The notes below the pieces were generated by a model. That model searched no databases and was not told the DNA's origin. It saw only the letters and a program-made list of their open reading frames with translations. A stretch of DNA of 64,000 nucleotides from Paracoccus sulfuroxidans (lineage in GTDB: Bacteria > Pseudomonadota > Alphaproteobacteria > Rhodobacterales > Rhodobacteraceae), in the NCBI RefSeq assembly GCF_007830335.1, contig NZ_VLKU01000005.1, positions 216,767-280,766 of the forward strand, given 5' to 3'. The position numbers and the translations under genes were made by a program. Below, piece after piece: positions 45,529-55,020 of the stretch (positions are counted from its first letter, which is position 1; the number at the start of each line of letters is the position of its first letter).

Positions 45529-48500
45529 TTGCACGTCATCTTCCGCGAAAGCCGAGGACTTGAGGATACCGAGGTCCCGATGGACCCCGGTCAGACCTCC
45601 GCCGATCTGGTCGTGCTGTCCTTCTCGGACAGCGACCTTGGCGCTTTCGCGGCGGGATGGCATCGCGCGGCAGGCGGCCTGCCGTCGCTGAGGCTTTGCA
45701 ATCTGTCGATGCTGCGCCATCCGGTCTCGGTCGACAATTACATCGACACGGTGCTGGCGGGCGCGAAAGCCATCCTCGTGCGGCTGATCGGCGGCGAGGC
45801 CTATTGGCATTACGGCGTGGCCAGCCTGCAGGATCTGGCGCGGCGTCGCGGCATCGCGCTGGCCTTCCTGCCCGCCGATGGCCGCCCCGACCCCACACTG
45901 GAGCGGCTTTCGACCCTGCCGCCGCAGGAGTTGCGGGAACTCGCGCAGCTTTGCGATGAAGGCGGCGCGGTGGCCGCGCAGATGGCGCTGGCGCGGCTGG
46001 CGCAGGCGGCCAATCTGCCCGCCTCTACCGTGCAGGGCCGCGCCACCGTTCCGGACTGGGGTTTTTATCACCCCGATCACGGCATTCTGGATGCGCCCTT
46101 GCCGGGTGATGCCCCGGTGCTGGTCAGCTTCTATCGCAGCTATCTGACCGCCGCCGATCTGGACCCCGTCGATGCCATGATCCGTGCGCTTCGGGATGCC
46201 GGGTTCACCGCCACCGGGGTCTTTGCGCCCTCGCTGAAGGCCGAGGGCTTTGCCGCCTGGCTGGCCCCGCATCTGACCGCGCGGCCCCCCGCCGCCGTGG
46301 TCAATATGACCGCCTTTTCGGCCCGTGGCGACAGCGGCGCGACACCGTTCGACGCGGCGGATTGCCCGGTCTTTCAGGTCGCCCTTTCGACCGCGCAGCA
46401 CGCGGATTGGGAGGGCGGAGACCGTGGCCTCTCGGCCGCCGATCTGGCCATGCATGTCGTCCTGCCCGAGGTCGACGGGCGCATCTTCGCGGGCGTCGTC
46501 TCATTCAAATCGCCCGAGGCGCGCGACCCCGATCTGCAATTCTCGCGCCACATCCACCGCGCCCGGCCCGAACTTATCTCCGCCACCGTGGCCCGCGTGA
46601 AGGCATGGCACGGGCTGCGGCAGGGCAGTGCGCGGCGGGCCGTGGTGCTTTCGACCTATCCCGGCAAGGCGCATCAGCTGGCCCATGCGGTCGGCCTTGA
46701 CGCGCTGGCCTCGGCTGCCGAGGTCACCGGCCTGCCGGTCGAGGGGCTGGGGCAGGCGCTGATGACCCAGCGGCTGGTCTGGCCGGTCTCGGACTACCTG
46801 ACGGCGCTGCAGGCGCTGCCGCAAGCCCTGCGCGACGATCTGCAGGCGGCATGGGGCGCGGCGGGTGACGACCCGCTGGTCGATCAGGGGCAATTCCACT
46901 TTGCCGCCCTGCCCCATGGCGCGGATCTGATCGCGCTTCAGCCCGAACGGGGCGAGGTCACGACTCGCGCCGATGACTATCACGACCTGTCGCGCACGCC
47001 GCGCCACAGCTATGTGGCCTTCTATCTGTGGCTGCGGACGCGCGCCGATGTGCTGATCCACATGGGCGCGCATGGGACGCTGGAATGGCTGCCGGGGAAA
47101 TCGGTCGCGCTTTCGGCGGAATGCTGGCCCGAGGCGCTGCTGGGCCCGCTTCCCGTCATCTACCCTTTCATCGTCAACGACCCCGGAGAGGCCGCGCAGG
47201 CCAAGCGCCGCATCGGCGCGGTGACGCTGGGCCATCTGCCGCCGCCGCTGGCGGAAGCGGCGACGCCGCAGAACCTGCTGCATCTGGAACGCCTGCTGGA
47301 CGAATATTCGACCGCCGACGGGCTTGACCCGCGCCGCCGCGACCGCCTGATCGGCGCGATCCGGGATGAGGCCCGCGCCGCAGGGGTCGAGACCGATCTG
47401 GGCATCCCCCCCGAGGCCGCACCGGCCGAGGCGATCCCGCTGATCGACCGTTTCGTCTGCGATCTGAAGGAAAGCCGCTTTGGCGACGGTCTGCATGTCT
47501 TCGGTCAGGGTCAATGCGGGGCCGAGGAACGGGCGGGGCTTTCCGCCGCGCTTTCCGGCCTGCGGGTCGCGCCCGGCCCCTCGGGCTCGCCCGCGCGGGG
47601 GCGGCAGGATGTGCTGCCGACCGGGCGCAACCTTTTCGCCGTCGATCCGCGCGCCGTGCCCTCGCGCAACGCCCATGCGCAGGGCGTCAAGCTGGCCGAG
47701 GAATTGCTGCGCCGCCACCTGCAGGACCACGGAGACTGGCCGAAAGGGCTGGTGATCGACCTCTGGGGCAGCGCCACCATGCGCACGGCGGGCGAGGAAT
47801 TCGCCATGGCGCTGCATCTGGCCGGGCTGGTGCCGCAATGGGATGCGGGCTCGGGCCGGGTCTCGGGGGTCGAGGCGATCCCGCTGGTCCAGCTTGGCCG
47901 CCCGCGCATCGACGTGACGCTGCGGGTCTCGGGCCTGTTCCGCGACGTGTTTCCGGGGCTCGCGCAGCTTTTCGAGCTAGGCGCGCAGATGCTGGCGGGA
48001 CGCGAGGAATCGCCCGAGGACAACCCCTATCTGTCCCGCATCGCCCGCGTTTTCGGCCCCCGCCCCGGCCTTTACGGGCTGGGCATGGGCACACTGGCCG
48101 AGACCTTCACGCCCGAGGCCCGTCAGGCCGTCGGGGATGCGTGGCTGGCAGCCTCAAGCCACGCCATCGGCGCGGACGGTGCGATCAGCCACCAGCCGCA
48201 GGCGATCCGCGAACGGCTGGCCGGGGCGGATGGCTTCGTCCACGCGCAGGATCTGCCGGAATCGGACCTGCTGCTGGCGCAGGATTACGCCGCGCATGAG
48301 GCCGGTTTCGCCGCCGCCATGGCCCGCATCGGTGCGCCCGCGCCCGCGCTTTACCATCTGGACACGACCCGCCCCGACCAGCCTCGCGCCCGCAGCCTGA
48401 CCGAGGAAATCGCCCGCGTCACCCGCGCCCGCGCCGCCGATCCCGCATGGGCGGACGGGATGATGCGCCACGGCTTCCGGGGCGCCGCCGAAATCGCGGC

Positions 48501-48732
48501 GACGCTGGACCATATGGCCGCCTTCGCCAATCTCGCGGGCGTCGTGCCCGGGCATCTTTTCGATCTTTACCATCAGGCCACGCTGGAACGCGCCGATCTG
48601 GTCGAGTTCATGGCGCGTGAAAACCCCGCCGCGCTGGCCGCCATGCGCGCCATGTTCGCCCGGCTGCTCGAGGCCGGGCTGTGGAGCACGCGCCGCAACT
48701 CGGTCCTCGCCTCGCTGGAGGGCGCGGAGTGA
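45529..48732 (+). CDS. cobN: cobaltochelatase subunit CobN
   Basis: A 1067-residue chelatase large subunit that, with CobS and CobT (not in this window), inserts cobalt into hydrogenobyrinic acid a,c-diamide at the cost of ATP. The TTG start at 45529 gives the expected MHVIFRESRGLEDTE-type N-terminus and follows AAGGGGG. Conserved regions include LVVLSFSDSDLGAF, IHMGAHGTLEWLPGKSVALS, YPFIVNDPGEAAQAKRRIGA, DLWGSATMRTAGEEFAMALH and the C-terminal MMRHGFRGAAEIAATLDH. The length is at the short end for CobN. It overlaps cobG (GTGA). Confidence 0.96.
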   Translation: MHVIFRESRGLEDTEVPMDPGQTSADLVVLSFSDSDLGAFAAGWHRAAGGLPSLRLCNLSMLRHPVSVDNYIDTVLAGAKAILVRLIGGEAYWHYGVASLQDLARRRGIALAFLPADGRPDPTLERLSTLPPQELRELAQLCDEGGAVAAQMALARLAQAANLPASTVQGRATVPDWGFYHPDHGILDAPLPGDAPVLVSFYRSYLTAADLDPVDAMIRALRDAGFTATGVFAPSLKAEGFAAWLAPHLTARPPAAVVNMTAFSARGDSGATPFDAADCPVFQVALSTAQHADWEGGDRGLSAADLAMHVVLPEVDGRIFAGVVSFKSPEARDPDLQFSRHIHRARPELISATVARVKAWHGLRQGSARRAVVLSTYPGKAHQLAHAVGLDALASAAEVTGLPVEGLGQALMTQRLVWPVSDYLTALQALPQALRDDLQAAWGAAGDDPLVDQGQFHFAALPHGADLIALQPERGEVTTRADDYHDLSRTPRHSYVAFYLWLRTRADVLIHMGAHGTLEWLPGKSVALSAECWPEALLGPLPVIYPFIVNDPGEAAQAKRRIGAVTLGHLPPPLAEAATPQNLLHLERLLDEYSTADGLDPRRRDRLIGAIRDEARAAGVETDLGIPPEAAPAEAIPLIDRFVCDLKESRFGDGLHVFGQGQCGAEERAGLSAALSGLRVAPGPSGSPARGRQDVLPTGRNLFAVDPRAVPSRNAHAQGVKLAEELLRRHLQDHGDWPKGLVIDLWGSATMRTAGEEFAMALHLAGLVPQWDAGSGRVSGVEAIPLVQLGRPRIDVTLRVSGLFRDVFPGLAQLFELGAQMLAGREESPEDNPYLSRIARVFGPRPGLYGLGMGTLAETFTPEARQAVGDAWLAASSHAIGADGAISHQPQAIRERLAGADGFVHAQDLPESDLLLAQDYAAHEAGFAAAMARIGAPAPALYHLDTTRPDQPRARSLTEEIARVTRARAADPAWADGMMRHGFRGAAEIAATLDHMAAFANLAGVVPGHLFDLYHQATLERADLVEFMARENPAALAAMRAMFARLLEAGLWSTRRNSVLASLEGAE

Positions 48733-49841
48733 GCGGGTTTCAGGTCAAGGGCTGGTGCCCCGGTGCGCTCAGGCCCATGCGCTCGGGCGACGGGCTGGTG
48801 CTGCGCATCCGCGCTCATTGCGGGCGGCTGACGCCCGCGCAGGCCATGGGCATCGCCGACCTGTCCCAGACCTCCGGCAACGGGCTGATGGACCTGACAA
48901 GCCGCGCCAATCTGCAACTGCGCGGCCTTGATGAGGCGGGCCACGCCGCCGCGCTGGAGCGGCTGGACGCGATGGGCCTGCTGGACCCCGATGCCCGGAC
49001 CGAGGCGCGGCGCAATGTGATCCTCTCGCCGCTCGCGCCCATGGGCAGCCCGGCATGGCAGATTGCCGAGGCAATCTCGGCCGGGCTTGCGGGGCCGGAT
49101 GCGCCCGAGGTGCCGACGAAATTCGGCTTTGCCGTCGATGCGCTACCCCTGTCGCTGGGCGGCGTGCCTGCCGATATCCGGTTGATCCCGTCCGAGACCG
49201 GCTGGGTCGTGGCCCCTGACGGTGCCGACTGGGCCCTGCCGACGGACGATCCCGCCGCCCTGGCGCTGGATCTTGCACGCGATTTCATCGCACGGGGCGG
49301 CGTCACCGCAGGCCGCGGCCGGATGCGCGATCGCCTGCCGCCCATGCCCGAAGGTGCCGTCGCGCGACCAGAGACAGGCCAGCCGCCAGCGATTGGCCCG
49401 GTGCCGGGGGGCTGGCTTCTGGGCTTTGCCTTCGGCCAGATCACGCCCGACCAGTTGCGCGCAGCTGCTGCCCACGGCCCCCTGCGCCTGACCCCATGGC
49501 GCGCGCTGCTGATCGAGGGGCTGGCCCTGCCCCCGCGCGTACCCGGCGCGATCCTTGTGCCGGATGATCCGCTGCTGCGGATCCATGCCTGCACCGGCGC
49601 TCCGGCCTGCCCGCAGGGGCTGGCGGATGTGCGCGCGCTGGCCCGCCGCCTCGCGCCCGGCCTTCGCCCCGGCCAAAGCCTGCATGTCAGCGGTTGCGCC
49701 AAAGGCTGCGCCCACCGGGGCCGCGCCGATGTGACGCTGGTTGCCCGCAGCCCCGACACATTCGACATGATCCGCGACGGCACGATCCGCGATGCCGCCT
49801 TGGGCCCACCCCTCCGGACGGCGGACATCCCGCCGCTCTGA
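48729..49841 (+). CDS. cobG: precorrin-3B synthase CobG
   Basis: A 370-residue member of the nitrite/sulfite-reductase ferredoxin-like family that uses oxygen to make precorrin-3B, the step preceding ring contraction in the aerobic pathway. The 4Fe-4S ligands fit C-x5-C...C-x3-C at Cys288, Cys294, Cys323 and Cys327 (HACTGAPACPQG, SGCAKGCAHRG). GMADLSQTSGNGLMDLTSRA-like IADLSQTSGNGLMDLTSRAN is the N-terminal ferredoxin-like segment. The GTG start at 48729 overlaps the cobN TGA. Presence of CobG rather than CobZ defines the route. Confidence 0.94.
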   Translation: MSGFQVKGWCPGALRPMRSGDGLVLRIRAHCGRLTPAQAMGIADLSQTSGNGLMDLTSRANLQLRGLDEAGHAAALERLDAMGLLDPDARTEARRNVILSPLAPMGSPAWQIAEAISAGLAGPDAPEVPTKFGFAVDALPLSLGGVPADIRLIPSETGWVVAPDGADWALPTDDPAALALDLARDFIARGGVTAGRGRMRDRLPPMPEGAVARPETGQPPAIGPVPGGWLLGFAFGQITPDQLRAAAAHGPLRLTPWRALLIEGLALPPRVPGAILVPDDPLLRIHACTGAPACPQGLADVRALARRLAPGLRPGQSLHVSGCAKGCAHRGRADVTLVARSPDTFDMIRDGTIRDAALGPPLRTADIPPL

Positions 49842-49897
49842 CTTGCCCCCACGCCGCGTGCATGAGATAGCCGCGCAAACCCCTCTGGAACTCCGCC

Positions 49898-50527
49898 ATG
49901 CTGCACCAATATGAAACCGACGGCGCCCGGATCTATGAACAGTCCTTCGCGACCATTCGTGCCGAGGCCGACCTTGCCCGCTTCACCCCCGAGGAAGAGC
50001 CGGTCGTCGTGCGCATGATCCATGCCGCAGGGCTGGTCGGGCTGGAACGCGACGTGGCATTCTCGGACGGGATGGTGATCGCCGCGCGCGCGGCGCTGGA
50101 GGCGGGCGCGCCGATCCTCTGCGATGCGCGCATGGTCAGCGAGGGCATCACCCGCCCCCGCCTGCCCGCAGGCAACCGCGTCATCTGCACGCTGCAGGAC
50201 CCGCGCGTGCCGGAACTGGCCGCGCAGATGGGCAACACCCGCAGCGCCGCCGCGCTGGAGCTGTGGCGCGACGATCTGGAGGGCGCCGTGGTCGCCATCG
50301 GCAATGCCCCGACCGCGCTGTTTCATCTGCTGAACATGCTGCAGGACCCCGCCTGCCCGCGCCCGGCCGCGATCATCGGCTGCCCAGTGGGCTTCGTGGG
50401 CGCGGCGGAGTCGAAGGATGCGCTGATGGCCGCGCCGCCAGTCCCCTCGCTGATCGTGCGCGGGCGGCTGGGAGGCTCGGCCATCACGGTCGCCGCCGTG
50501 AACGCGCTTGCCAGCCGGAAGGAATGA
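49898..50527 (+). CDS. cobH: precorrin-8X methylmutase CobH
   Basis: A 209-residue mutase that moves the C-11 methyl to C-12, giving hydrogenobyrinic acid. The catalytic His42 is in VVRMIHAAGLV; LCDARMVSEGI, IGNAPTALFHLL and IIGCPVGFVGAAESK are conserved. It begins 56 bases after cobG without an overlap, the only clear gap in the rightward cob run, so an internal promoter is possible. It ends in an ATGA overlap with cobI. Confidence 0.96.
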   Translation: MLHQYETDGARIYEQSFATIRAEADLARFTPEEEPVVVRMIHAAGLVGLERDVAFSDGMVIAARAALEAGAPILCDARMVSEGITRPRLPAGNRVICTLQDPRVPELAAQMGNTRSAAALELWRDDLEGAVVAIGNAPTALFHLLNMLQDPACPRPAAIIGCPVGFVGAAESKDALMAAPPVPSLIVRGRLGGSAITVAAVNALASRKE

Positions 50528-51273
50528 CCATGGGCCGCATCATCTGCGCGGGGCTTGGGCCCGGAGACCCCGATCTTCTGTCCGTCCGCTCGGACCGGAC
50601 CATCCGGCAGGCGCGCCATGTCGCCTATTTCCGCAAGAAGGGCCGCAGCGGTCAGGCCCGCCGCATCGTCGAGGGCATGCTGGCCGAGGGCGTGACCGAA
50701 TATGCGATGGAATACCCGGTCACCACCGAACTGCCCTTCGACAGCCCGGAATATAACGCCATCCTTGCCGCCTTCTATGACGACTGGGCCGACCGGCTGG
50801 CCGCGCTGTCCGAAAACCATGAAGTGGTGGTGCTGTGCGAGGGTGATCCGCTGTTCTACGGCTCGTTCATGCATCTTTACACCCGCCTGCAGGACCGGGC
50901 CGAGGTGCAGATCATCCCGGGCATCCCCGGCATGACCGGCTGCTGGAACGCGGCGGGCCTGCCGGTGACCTGGGGCGATGACGTGCTGACCGTGCTGATG
51001 GGCACCCTGCCCGAGGCTGATCTGGCCGCCCTGATGCGCCAGTCAGACGCCATCGTGGTGATGAAGACCGGGCGCAACCTGCCGAAGGTGCGCCGGGCGC
51101 TGGCCACCGCAGGCCGCCTGGACGACGCCTGGCTGGTCGAGCGCGGCACCATGCCCGATCAGCGCATCCTGCGTCTGGCCGAGGCCGATCTGGACGCCAG
51201 CCCCTATTTCGCCACCGTTCTGGTGCATGGCCGTGGCCGCAGGCCGATGGCCGAAACCGAGGCCGCCGAATGA
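50524..51273 (+). CDS. cobI: precorrin-2 C20-methyltransferase CobI
   Basis: A 249-residue SAM-dependent class III methyltransferase: GRIICAGLGPGDPDLLSVRS at the N-terminus, LCEGDPLFYGSFMHLYTRL, IIPGIPGMTGCWNAAGLP and VVMKTGRNLPKVRRAL. These distinguish the C20 enzyme from the other corrin methylases. The start overlaps cobH by four bases; a second in-frame ATG lies two codons later. It is coupled to cobJ by ATGA. Confidence 0.95.
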   Translation: MTMGRIICAGLGPGDPDLLSVRSDRTIRQARHVAYFRKKGRSGQARRIVEGMLAEGVTEYAMEYPVTTELPFDSPEYNAILAAFYDDWADRLAALSENHEVVVLCEGDPLFYGSFMHLYTRLQDRAEVQIIPGIPGMTGCWNAAGLPVTWGDDVLTVLMGTLPEADLAALMRQSDAIVVMKTGRNLPKVRRALATAGRLDDAWLVERGTMPDQRILRLAEADLDASPYFATVLVHGRGRRPMAETEAAE

Positions 51274-52004
51274 CCGGCTGGGTCGTCGTGGCGGGGCTGG
51301 GACCGGGCGACGCCGCGCTGGTCACCCCTGAGGTCGAGGCCGCGCTGGCCGAGGCGACCGATGTTCTGGGCTATTTCCCCTATGTCGCGCGGGTCGCACC
51401 GCGTCCGGGGCTGACCCTTTCGCCCTCGGACAACCGTGAAGAGCTGGATCGCGCCAGCGAGGCCCTGCGCCTTGCCGCGGAAGGACGCCGGGTCGTCATC
51501 GTCTCCTCCGGCGATCCGGGGGTCTTTGCCATGGCCTCGGCGCTTTTCGAAGCGCTGGAGGCCGCGACAGCACCTGCCCCCCAGATCCGCGTCTTGCCCG
51601 GCATCACCGCCATGCTGGCCGCCGCCGCCCGCATCGGCGCGCCGCTGGGCCATGATTTCTGCGCGATCAACCTGTCGGACAACCTGAAACCCTGGGAGCT
51701 GATCGAGCGTCGCCTGCGCCTTGCCGCGCAGGCCGATTTCGCCATGGCCTTCTATAACCCGCGCTCGAAAAGCCGCCCGCACCAGTTTCCCCGCGTGCTG
51801 GAGATCCTGCGCGAGGAATGCGAGCCCGGTCGGCTGATCAGCTTTGCCCGCGCCGTCTCAACCCCGGATGAGGCGATCCGCACCGTCACACTGGCCGAGG
51901 CCACGCCCGAGATGGCCGATATGCGCACCGTGGTCATCGTCGGTAACAGCGCGACCCGGCGCGTCGGCGACTGGGTCTATACCCCCCGCTCTGTGTCGGC
52001 ATGA
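51270..52004 (+). CDS. cobJ: precorrin-3B C17-methyltransferase CobJ
   Basis: A 244-residue SAM-dependent methylase that drives ring contraction: VVVAGLGPGDAALVTPEV, DVLGYFPYVARV, VSSGDPGVFAMASALFEAL, GHDFCAINLSDNLKPWELIE, and AFYNPRSKSRP near residue 168. It overlaps cobI by four bases. Its last 28 bases overlap the 3' end of cobK on the other strand. Confidence 0.95.
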   Translation: MTGWVVVAGLGPGDAALVTPEVEAALAEATDVLGYFPYVARVAPRPGLTLSPSDNREELDRASEALRLAAEGRRVVIVSSGDPGVFAMASALFEALEAATAPAPQIRVLPGITAMLAAAARIGAPLGHDFCAINLSDNLKPWELIERRLRLAAQADFAMAFYNPRSKSRPHQFPRVLEILREECEPGRLISFARAVSTPDEAIRTVTLAEATPEMADMRTVVIVGNSATRRVGDWVYTPRSVSA

Positions 52005-52717
52005 AGCCAGTCCATGACCTCGGGCACGCTTGTCAGGACCTGACGCCGGGGCAGCGACGGGCGGTCGATCATCACCACCGGCAGGCCAAGGCTGCGCGCC
52101 GCGATCAGCTTGGCGCGCGCGGCCTCTCCGCCCGCGTTCTTGGCGACGACGCAGGTGACGCCGTGGCGCTGCATCAGCCCCGTGTCATGGGCAGCGTCAA
52201 AGGGGCCACGCTCGCAGATCAACTCGGCACCGGTCAGCGGATGGGGATGCGGCTCGGCGAAACGCAACAGCCAGCGCTGGTTCAGCCGCGCGAAGGGTTC
52301 GAGGTTCTGGCGACCGATGGCCAGAAACACCGTCGAGCCATCCCCGGGCAGCACCTCGGCCGCGACCTGATAATCGGGGACGCGGGTCCAGTTGTCGCCC
52401 GGCTCCTGCACCCAGGCGGGACGCTCCAGCGCGGCCAGCCGCACGCCCGCGCGGGCGCTGGCGGTGATGGCATTCCCGCTCATCCCGGCGGCGAAAGGGT
52501 GGGTCGCGTCGATGACATGGGTGAAGCCGTCGCGCCGAAGGTAATCGGTCAGCCCCTCGACCCCGCCGAAGCCGCCGATCCGGGTCGGCAGCGGCTGCGC
52601 GGCCAGCGCCTGCGTGCGCCCGGCATAGGAATAGACCGCATCCAGCCCCGCCACCGCCAGCGCGCGCGCCATGGCCGAGGCATCGGCGGTTCCGCCCAAC
52701 AAAAGGATGCGTGTCAT
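51977..52717 (-). CDS. cobK: precorrin-6A reductase CobK
   Basis: A 246-residue NADPH-dependent reductase of the CobK/CbiJ family: MTRILLLGGTADASAMARAL, VIDATHPFAAGMSGNAI, RPAWVQEPGDNW, ELICERGPFD, VVAKNAGGEAARAKLIAARS and VVMIDRP. It lies between cobJ and cobL on the opposite strand. Its start codon (52717-52715) overlaps that of cobL (52716-52718) by two bases, and its 3' end overlaps cobJ by 28 bases. Its promoter therefore has to lie inside cobL. Confidence 0.95.
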   Translation of the reverse strand: MTRILLLGGTADASAMARALAVAGLDAVYSYAGRTQALAAQPLPTRIGGFGGVEGLTDYLRRDGFTHVIDATHPFAAGMSGNAITASARAGVRLAALERPAWVQEPGDNWTRVPDYQVAAEVLPGDGSTVFLAIGRQNLEPFARLNQRWLLRFAEPHPHPLTGAELICERGPFDAAHDTGLMQRHGVTCVVAKNAGGEAARAKLIAARSLGLPVVMIDRPSLPRRQVLTSVPEVMDWLHADTERGV

Positions 52718-53900
52718 GTCTGATCCGTGGCTGACCATCATTGGTTTGGGCGAAGATGGACTGGCAGGCCTGCCGCCTGCAAGCCGCGATGCGCTGGACC
52801 TTGCCGAAATCATCTTTGGCGGCCCCCGGCATCTGGAGCTTGCGGGCGCAGGCGACCGGGGCCGGCCCTGGCCCGTGCCCTTCGACCTTGCGCCGGTGAT
52901 GGCCCTGCGCGGACGCCGGGTCGTGGTCCTTGCCTCGGGCGATCCCTTCTGGCTGGGTGCGGGCGGATCGCTGGCCGCCGCCCTGCCGCCGTCGGAATGG
53001 CGGGCTTTGCCTGCGCCGGGCGTCTTTTCTCTGGCAGCGGCCCGGCTGGGCTGGCGGCTGGAAAGCACGACCTGCCTTGGCCTTCACGCCGCGCCCTTCG
53101 CCCGCCTGCGCCCGCATCTGACGCGCGGCTGCCGGGTGTTGGCGACGCTGCGCGATGGCGAGGCCCCCGCCGCGCTGGCCGAATGGCTGGTCGGACAAGG
53201 CATGGGCGCGATGCAGATGACGCTTTTGGAACGGCTGGGCGGCCCGCAGCAGCGTATCCGCCAGACCCGCGCCGACCACTTCTCTTTGGGGGATGTGCAG
53301 GCGCTGGTCGCGGTCGCGCTTGACGGGGCGGACCTGCCCAAAGGCGTCGGACTGCCGCGCGGCTTTGGCCTGCCGGATGATCTGTTTGCCAGCGATGGCC
53401 AGATCACCAAGCGGGCCATTCGCGCAGTGACCTTGGCGGCGCTGGCCCCGCGCGGGGATGAACTTTTGTGGGACATCGGCGGCGGTTCGGGCTCGATCAG
53501 CGTTGAATGGTGCCTGAACGGCGGCCGCGCCCTGACGATCGAGCCCCGCGCCGACCGCATCGCCAATATCGAACAGAACATCCGCGATTTCGGGCTGGAG
53601 GACCGGATGCAGGCCATCACCGGCCGCGCGCCGGACGCGCTTGAGGGCCTGCCCACGCCGGATGCCGTCTTCGTCGGCGGCGGCGGTCAGGCGGTCTTTG
53701 CGCCGCTGCTGGCGCTGCCCCCCGGCACCCGTCTTGTCGCCAATGCCGTCACACTGGAAACCGAGGCGCTGCTGATCGGTCTGCAGGCCAAACGCGGCGG
53801 CACGCTGACCCGCCTCTCGGTCGAGGAAAGCGTACCCTTGGGCCAGCTTCGCGGCTGGAGCCCCGCACGCAGCGTTACGCAATGGGCGGTGGTGCTGTGA
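52716..53900 (+). CDS. cobL: precorrin-6B C5,15-methyltransferase (decarboxylating) CobL
   Basis: A 394-residue fusion of a CbiE-type methylase (residues 1 to about 205: LTIIGLGEDGLAGLPPASRD, VVVLASGDPFWLGAGG, APGVFSLAAARLGW) and a CbiT-type methylase/decarboxylase (about 215-394: ITKRAIRAVTLAALAP, LLWDIGGGSGSISVEW, FVGGGGQAVFAPLLAL). It methylates C-5 and C-15 and decarboxylates C-12. Start 52716 has AAGGA eight bases upstream; ATG 52707 is possible. It is followed by cobE with a GTGA overlap. Confidence 0.95.
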   Translation: MSDPWLTIIGLGEDGLAGLPPASRDALDLAEIIFGGPRHLELAGAGDRGRPWPVPFDLAPVMALRGRRVVVLASGDPFWLGAGGSLAAALPPSEWRALPAPGVFSLAAARLGWRLESTTCLGLHAAPFARLRPHLTRGCRVLATLRDGEAPAALAEWLVGQGMGAMQMTLLERLGGPQQRIRQTRADHFSLGDVQALVAVALDGADLPKGVGLPRGFGLPDDLFASDGQITKRAIRAVTLAALAPRGDELLWDIGGGSGSISVEWCLNGGRALTIEPRADRIANIEQNIRDFGLEDRMQAITGRAPDALEGLPTPDAVFVGGGGQAVFAPLLALPPGTRLVANAVTLETEALLIGLQAKRGGTLTRLSVEESVPLGQLRGWSPARSVTQWAVVL

Positions 53901-54250
53901 GGGTCGCGGGCCTTGGCTTTCGCACGGCGGCCGGCGCCGCCTCGCTGCACGACGCCCTGCAGCGCACCGGCATGAGCGTCGACGCCTTGGCGACCGCCAC
54001 CGACAAGGCCGAGGCCGCGCCCATCCGCGAGTTGGCGCACAGCCTTGGCCTGCCGCTGATCGCGGTCGAGGTCGCGGGCGTGTCCACCCCAACCCAATCC
54101 CCGCGCGTCACGGCACGCTTCGGCACGGGCTCGCTGGCCGAGGCCGCAGCCCTTGCCGCCGCCGGTCCCGGCGCGCAGATCATCGTCCGGCGGGTCACCT
54201 CTCATGACGGGATGGCCACCGCCGCTATTGCATGGAAAGGCGCAGAATGA
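53897..54250 (+). CDS. cobE: CobE / CbiG C-terminal-like protein
   Basis: A 117-residue protein of the CobE/GbiG-C family: [68 protein letters not shown]. Its exact step in the aerobic route is unsettled; CbiG acts in the anaerobic pathway on the C-ring lactone. The start GTG 53897 overlaps the cobL stop (GTGA). It is coupled to cobM by ATGA. Confidence 0.9.
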   Translation: MRVAGLGFRTAAGAASLHDALQRTGMSVDALATATDKAEAAPIRELAHSLGLPLIAVEVAGVSTPTQSPRVTARFGTGSLAEAAALAAAGPGAQIIVRRVTSHDGMATAAIAWKGAE

Positions 54251-55020
54251 CAGTCCATTTCATCGGTGCAGGCCCCGGCGCGGCCGATCTGATCACCCTG
54301 CGCGGGCGCGACCTGATCGCCGCCTGCCCGGTCTGCCTTTACGCGGGCAGTCTGGTCCCCGAGGCGTTGCTGGCCCATTGCCCGCCCGGCGCGCGGATCG
54401 TGAACACCGCACCCCTCAGCCTTGACGCGATCATCGACGAGATCCGCGCCGCCCATGAGGCTGGTCAGGACGTCGCGCGGCTGCATTCGGGCGATCTGTC
54501 GGTCTGGTCGGCGATGGGCGAACAGCTGCGCCGCCTGCGTGCGCTTGGCATCCCCTATGACGTGACGCCGGGCGTGCCCTCTTTCGCCGCCGCCGCCGCT
54601 GCGCTTGGTGCCGAGCTGACGCTGCCCGGCGTGGCGCAATCGGTGGTGCTGACGCGCACCTCGGGCCGCGCCTCGGCCATGCCGGATGGCGAGACGCTGG
54701 CCGCCTTCGGCGCGACCGGCGCGACGCTGGCCATTCACCTGTCGGTGCATGTGCTGGCGCGCGTCCAGACCGAGCTGACCCCGCATTATGGCGCAGACTG
54801 CCCGGTCGCGGTCGTCTTCCGCGCCAGCTGGCCCGACCAGCGCATCATCCGCACCACGCTGGGCGCGCTGGACGCCAGCATCGGCGAGGGAGAGCGGACT
54901 GCCCTGATCCTGGTGGGCCACGCCCTCGGGGCCGAGGAATTCGACGAAAGCCGCCTTTACGCGGGCGATTACGACCGCCGCTTCCGCCCCGTCGGCACCG
55001 CGCCCCGGTTCCCCGAATGA
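54247..55020 (+). CDS. cobM: precorrin-4 C11-methyltransferase CobM
   Basis: A 257-residue SAM-dependent methylase: [80 protein letters not shown] and [12 protein letters not shown] are the C11-methylase signatures. It overlaps cobE and cobB by four bases each. Confidence 0.96.
   Translation: MTVHFIGAGPGAADLITLRGRDLIAACPVCLYAGSLVPEALLAHCPPGARIVNTAPLSLDAIIDEIRAAHEAGQDVARLHSGDLSVWSAMGEQLRRLRALGIPYDVTPGVPSFAAAAAALGAELTLPGVAQSVVLTRTSGRASAMPDGETLAAFGATGATLAIHLSVHVLARVQTELTPHYGADCPVAVVFRASWPDQRIIRTTLGALDASIGEGERTALILVGHALGAEEFDESRLYAGDYDRRFRPVGTAPRFPE

Noticed and set aside
43783..46455. 890-codon minus-strand frame across riboswitch, DUF1636, cobW and cobN
   Set aside because: It runs antisense through a structured riboswitch and three recognised genes; composition is typical of a shadow.
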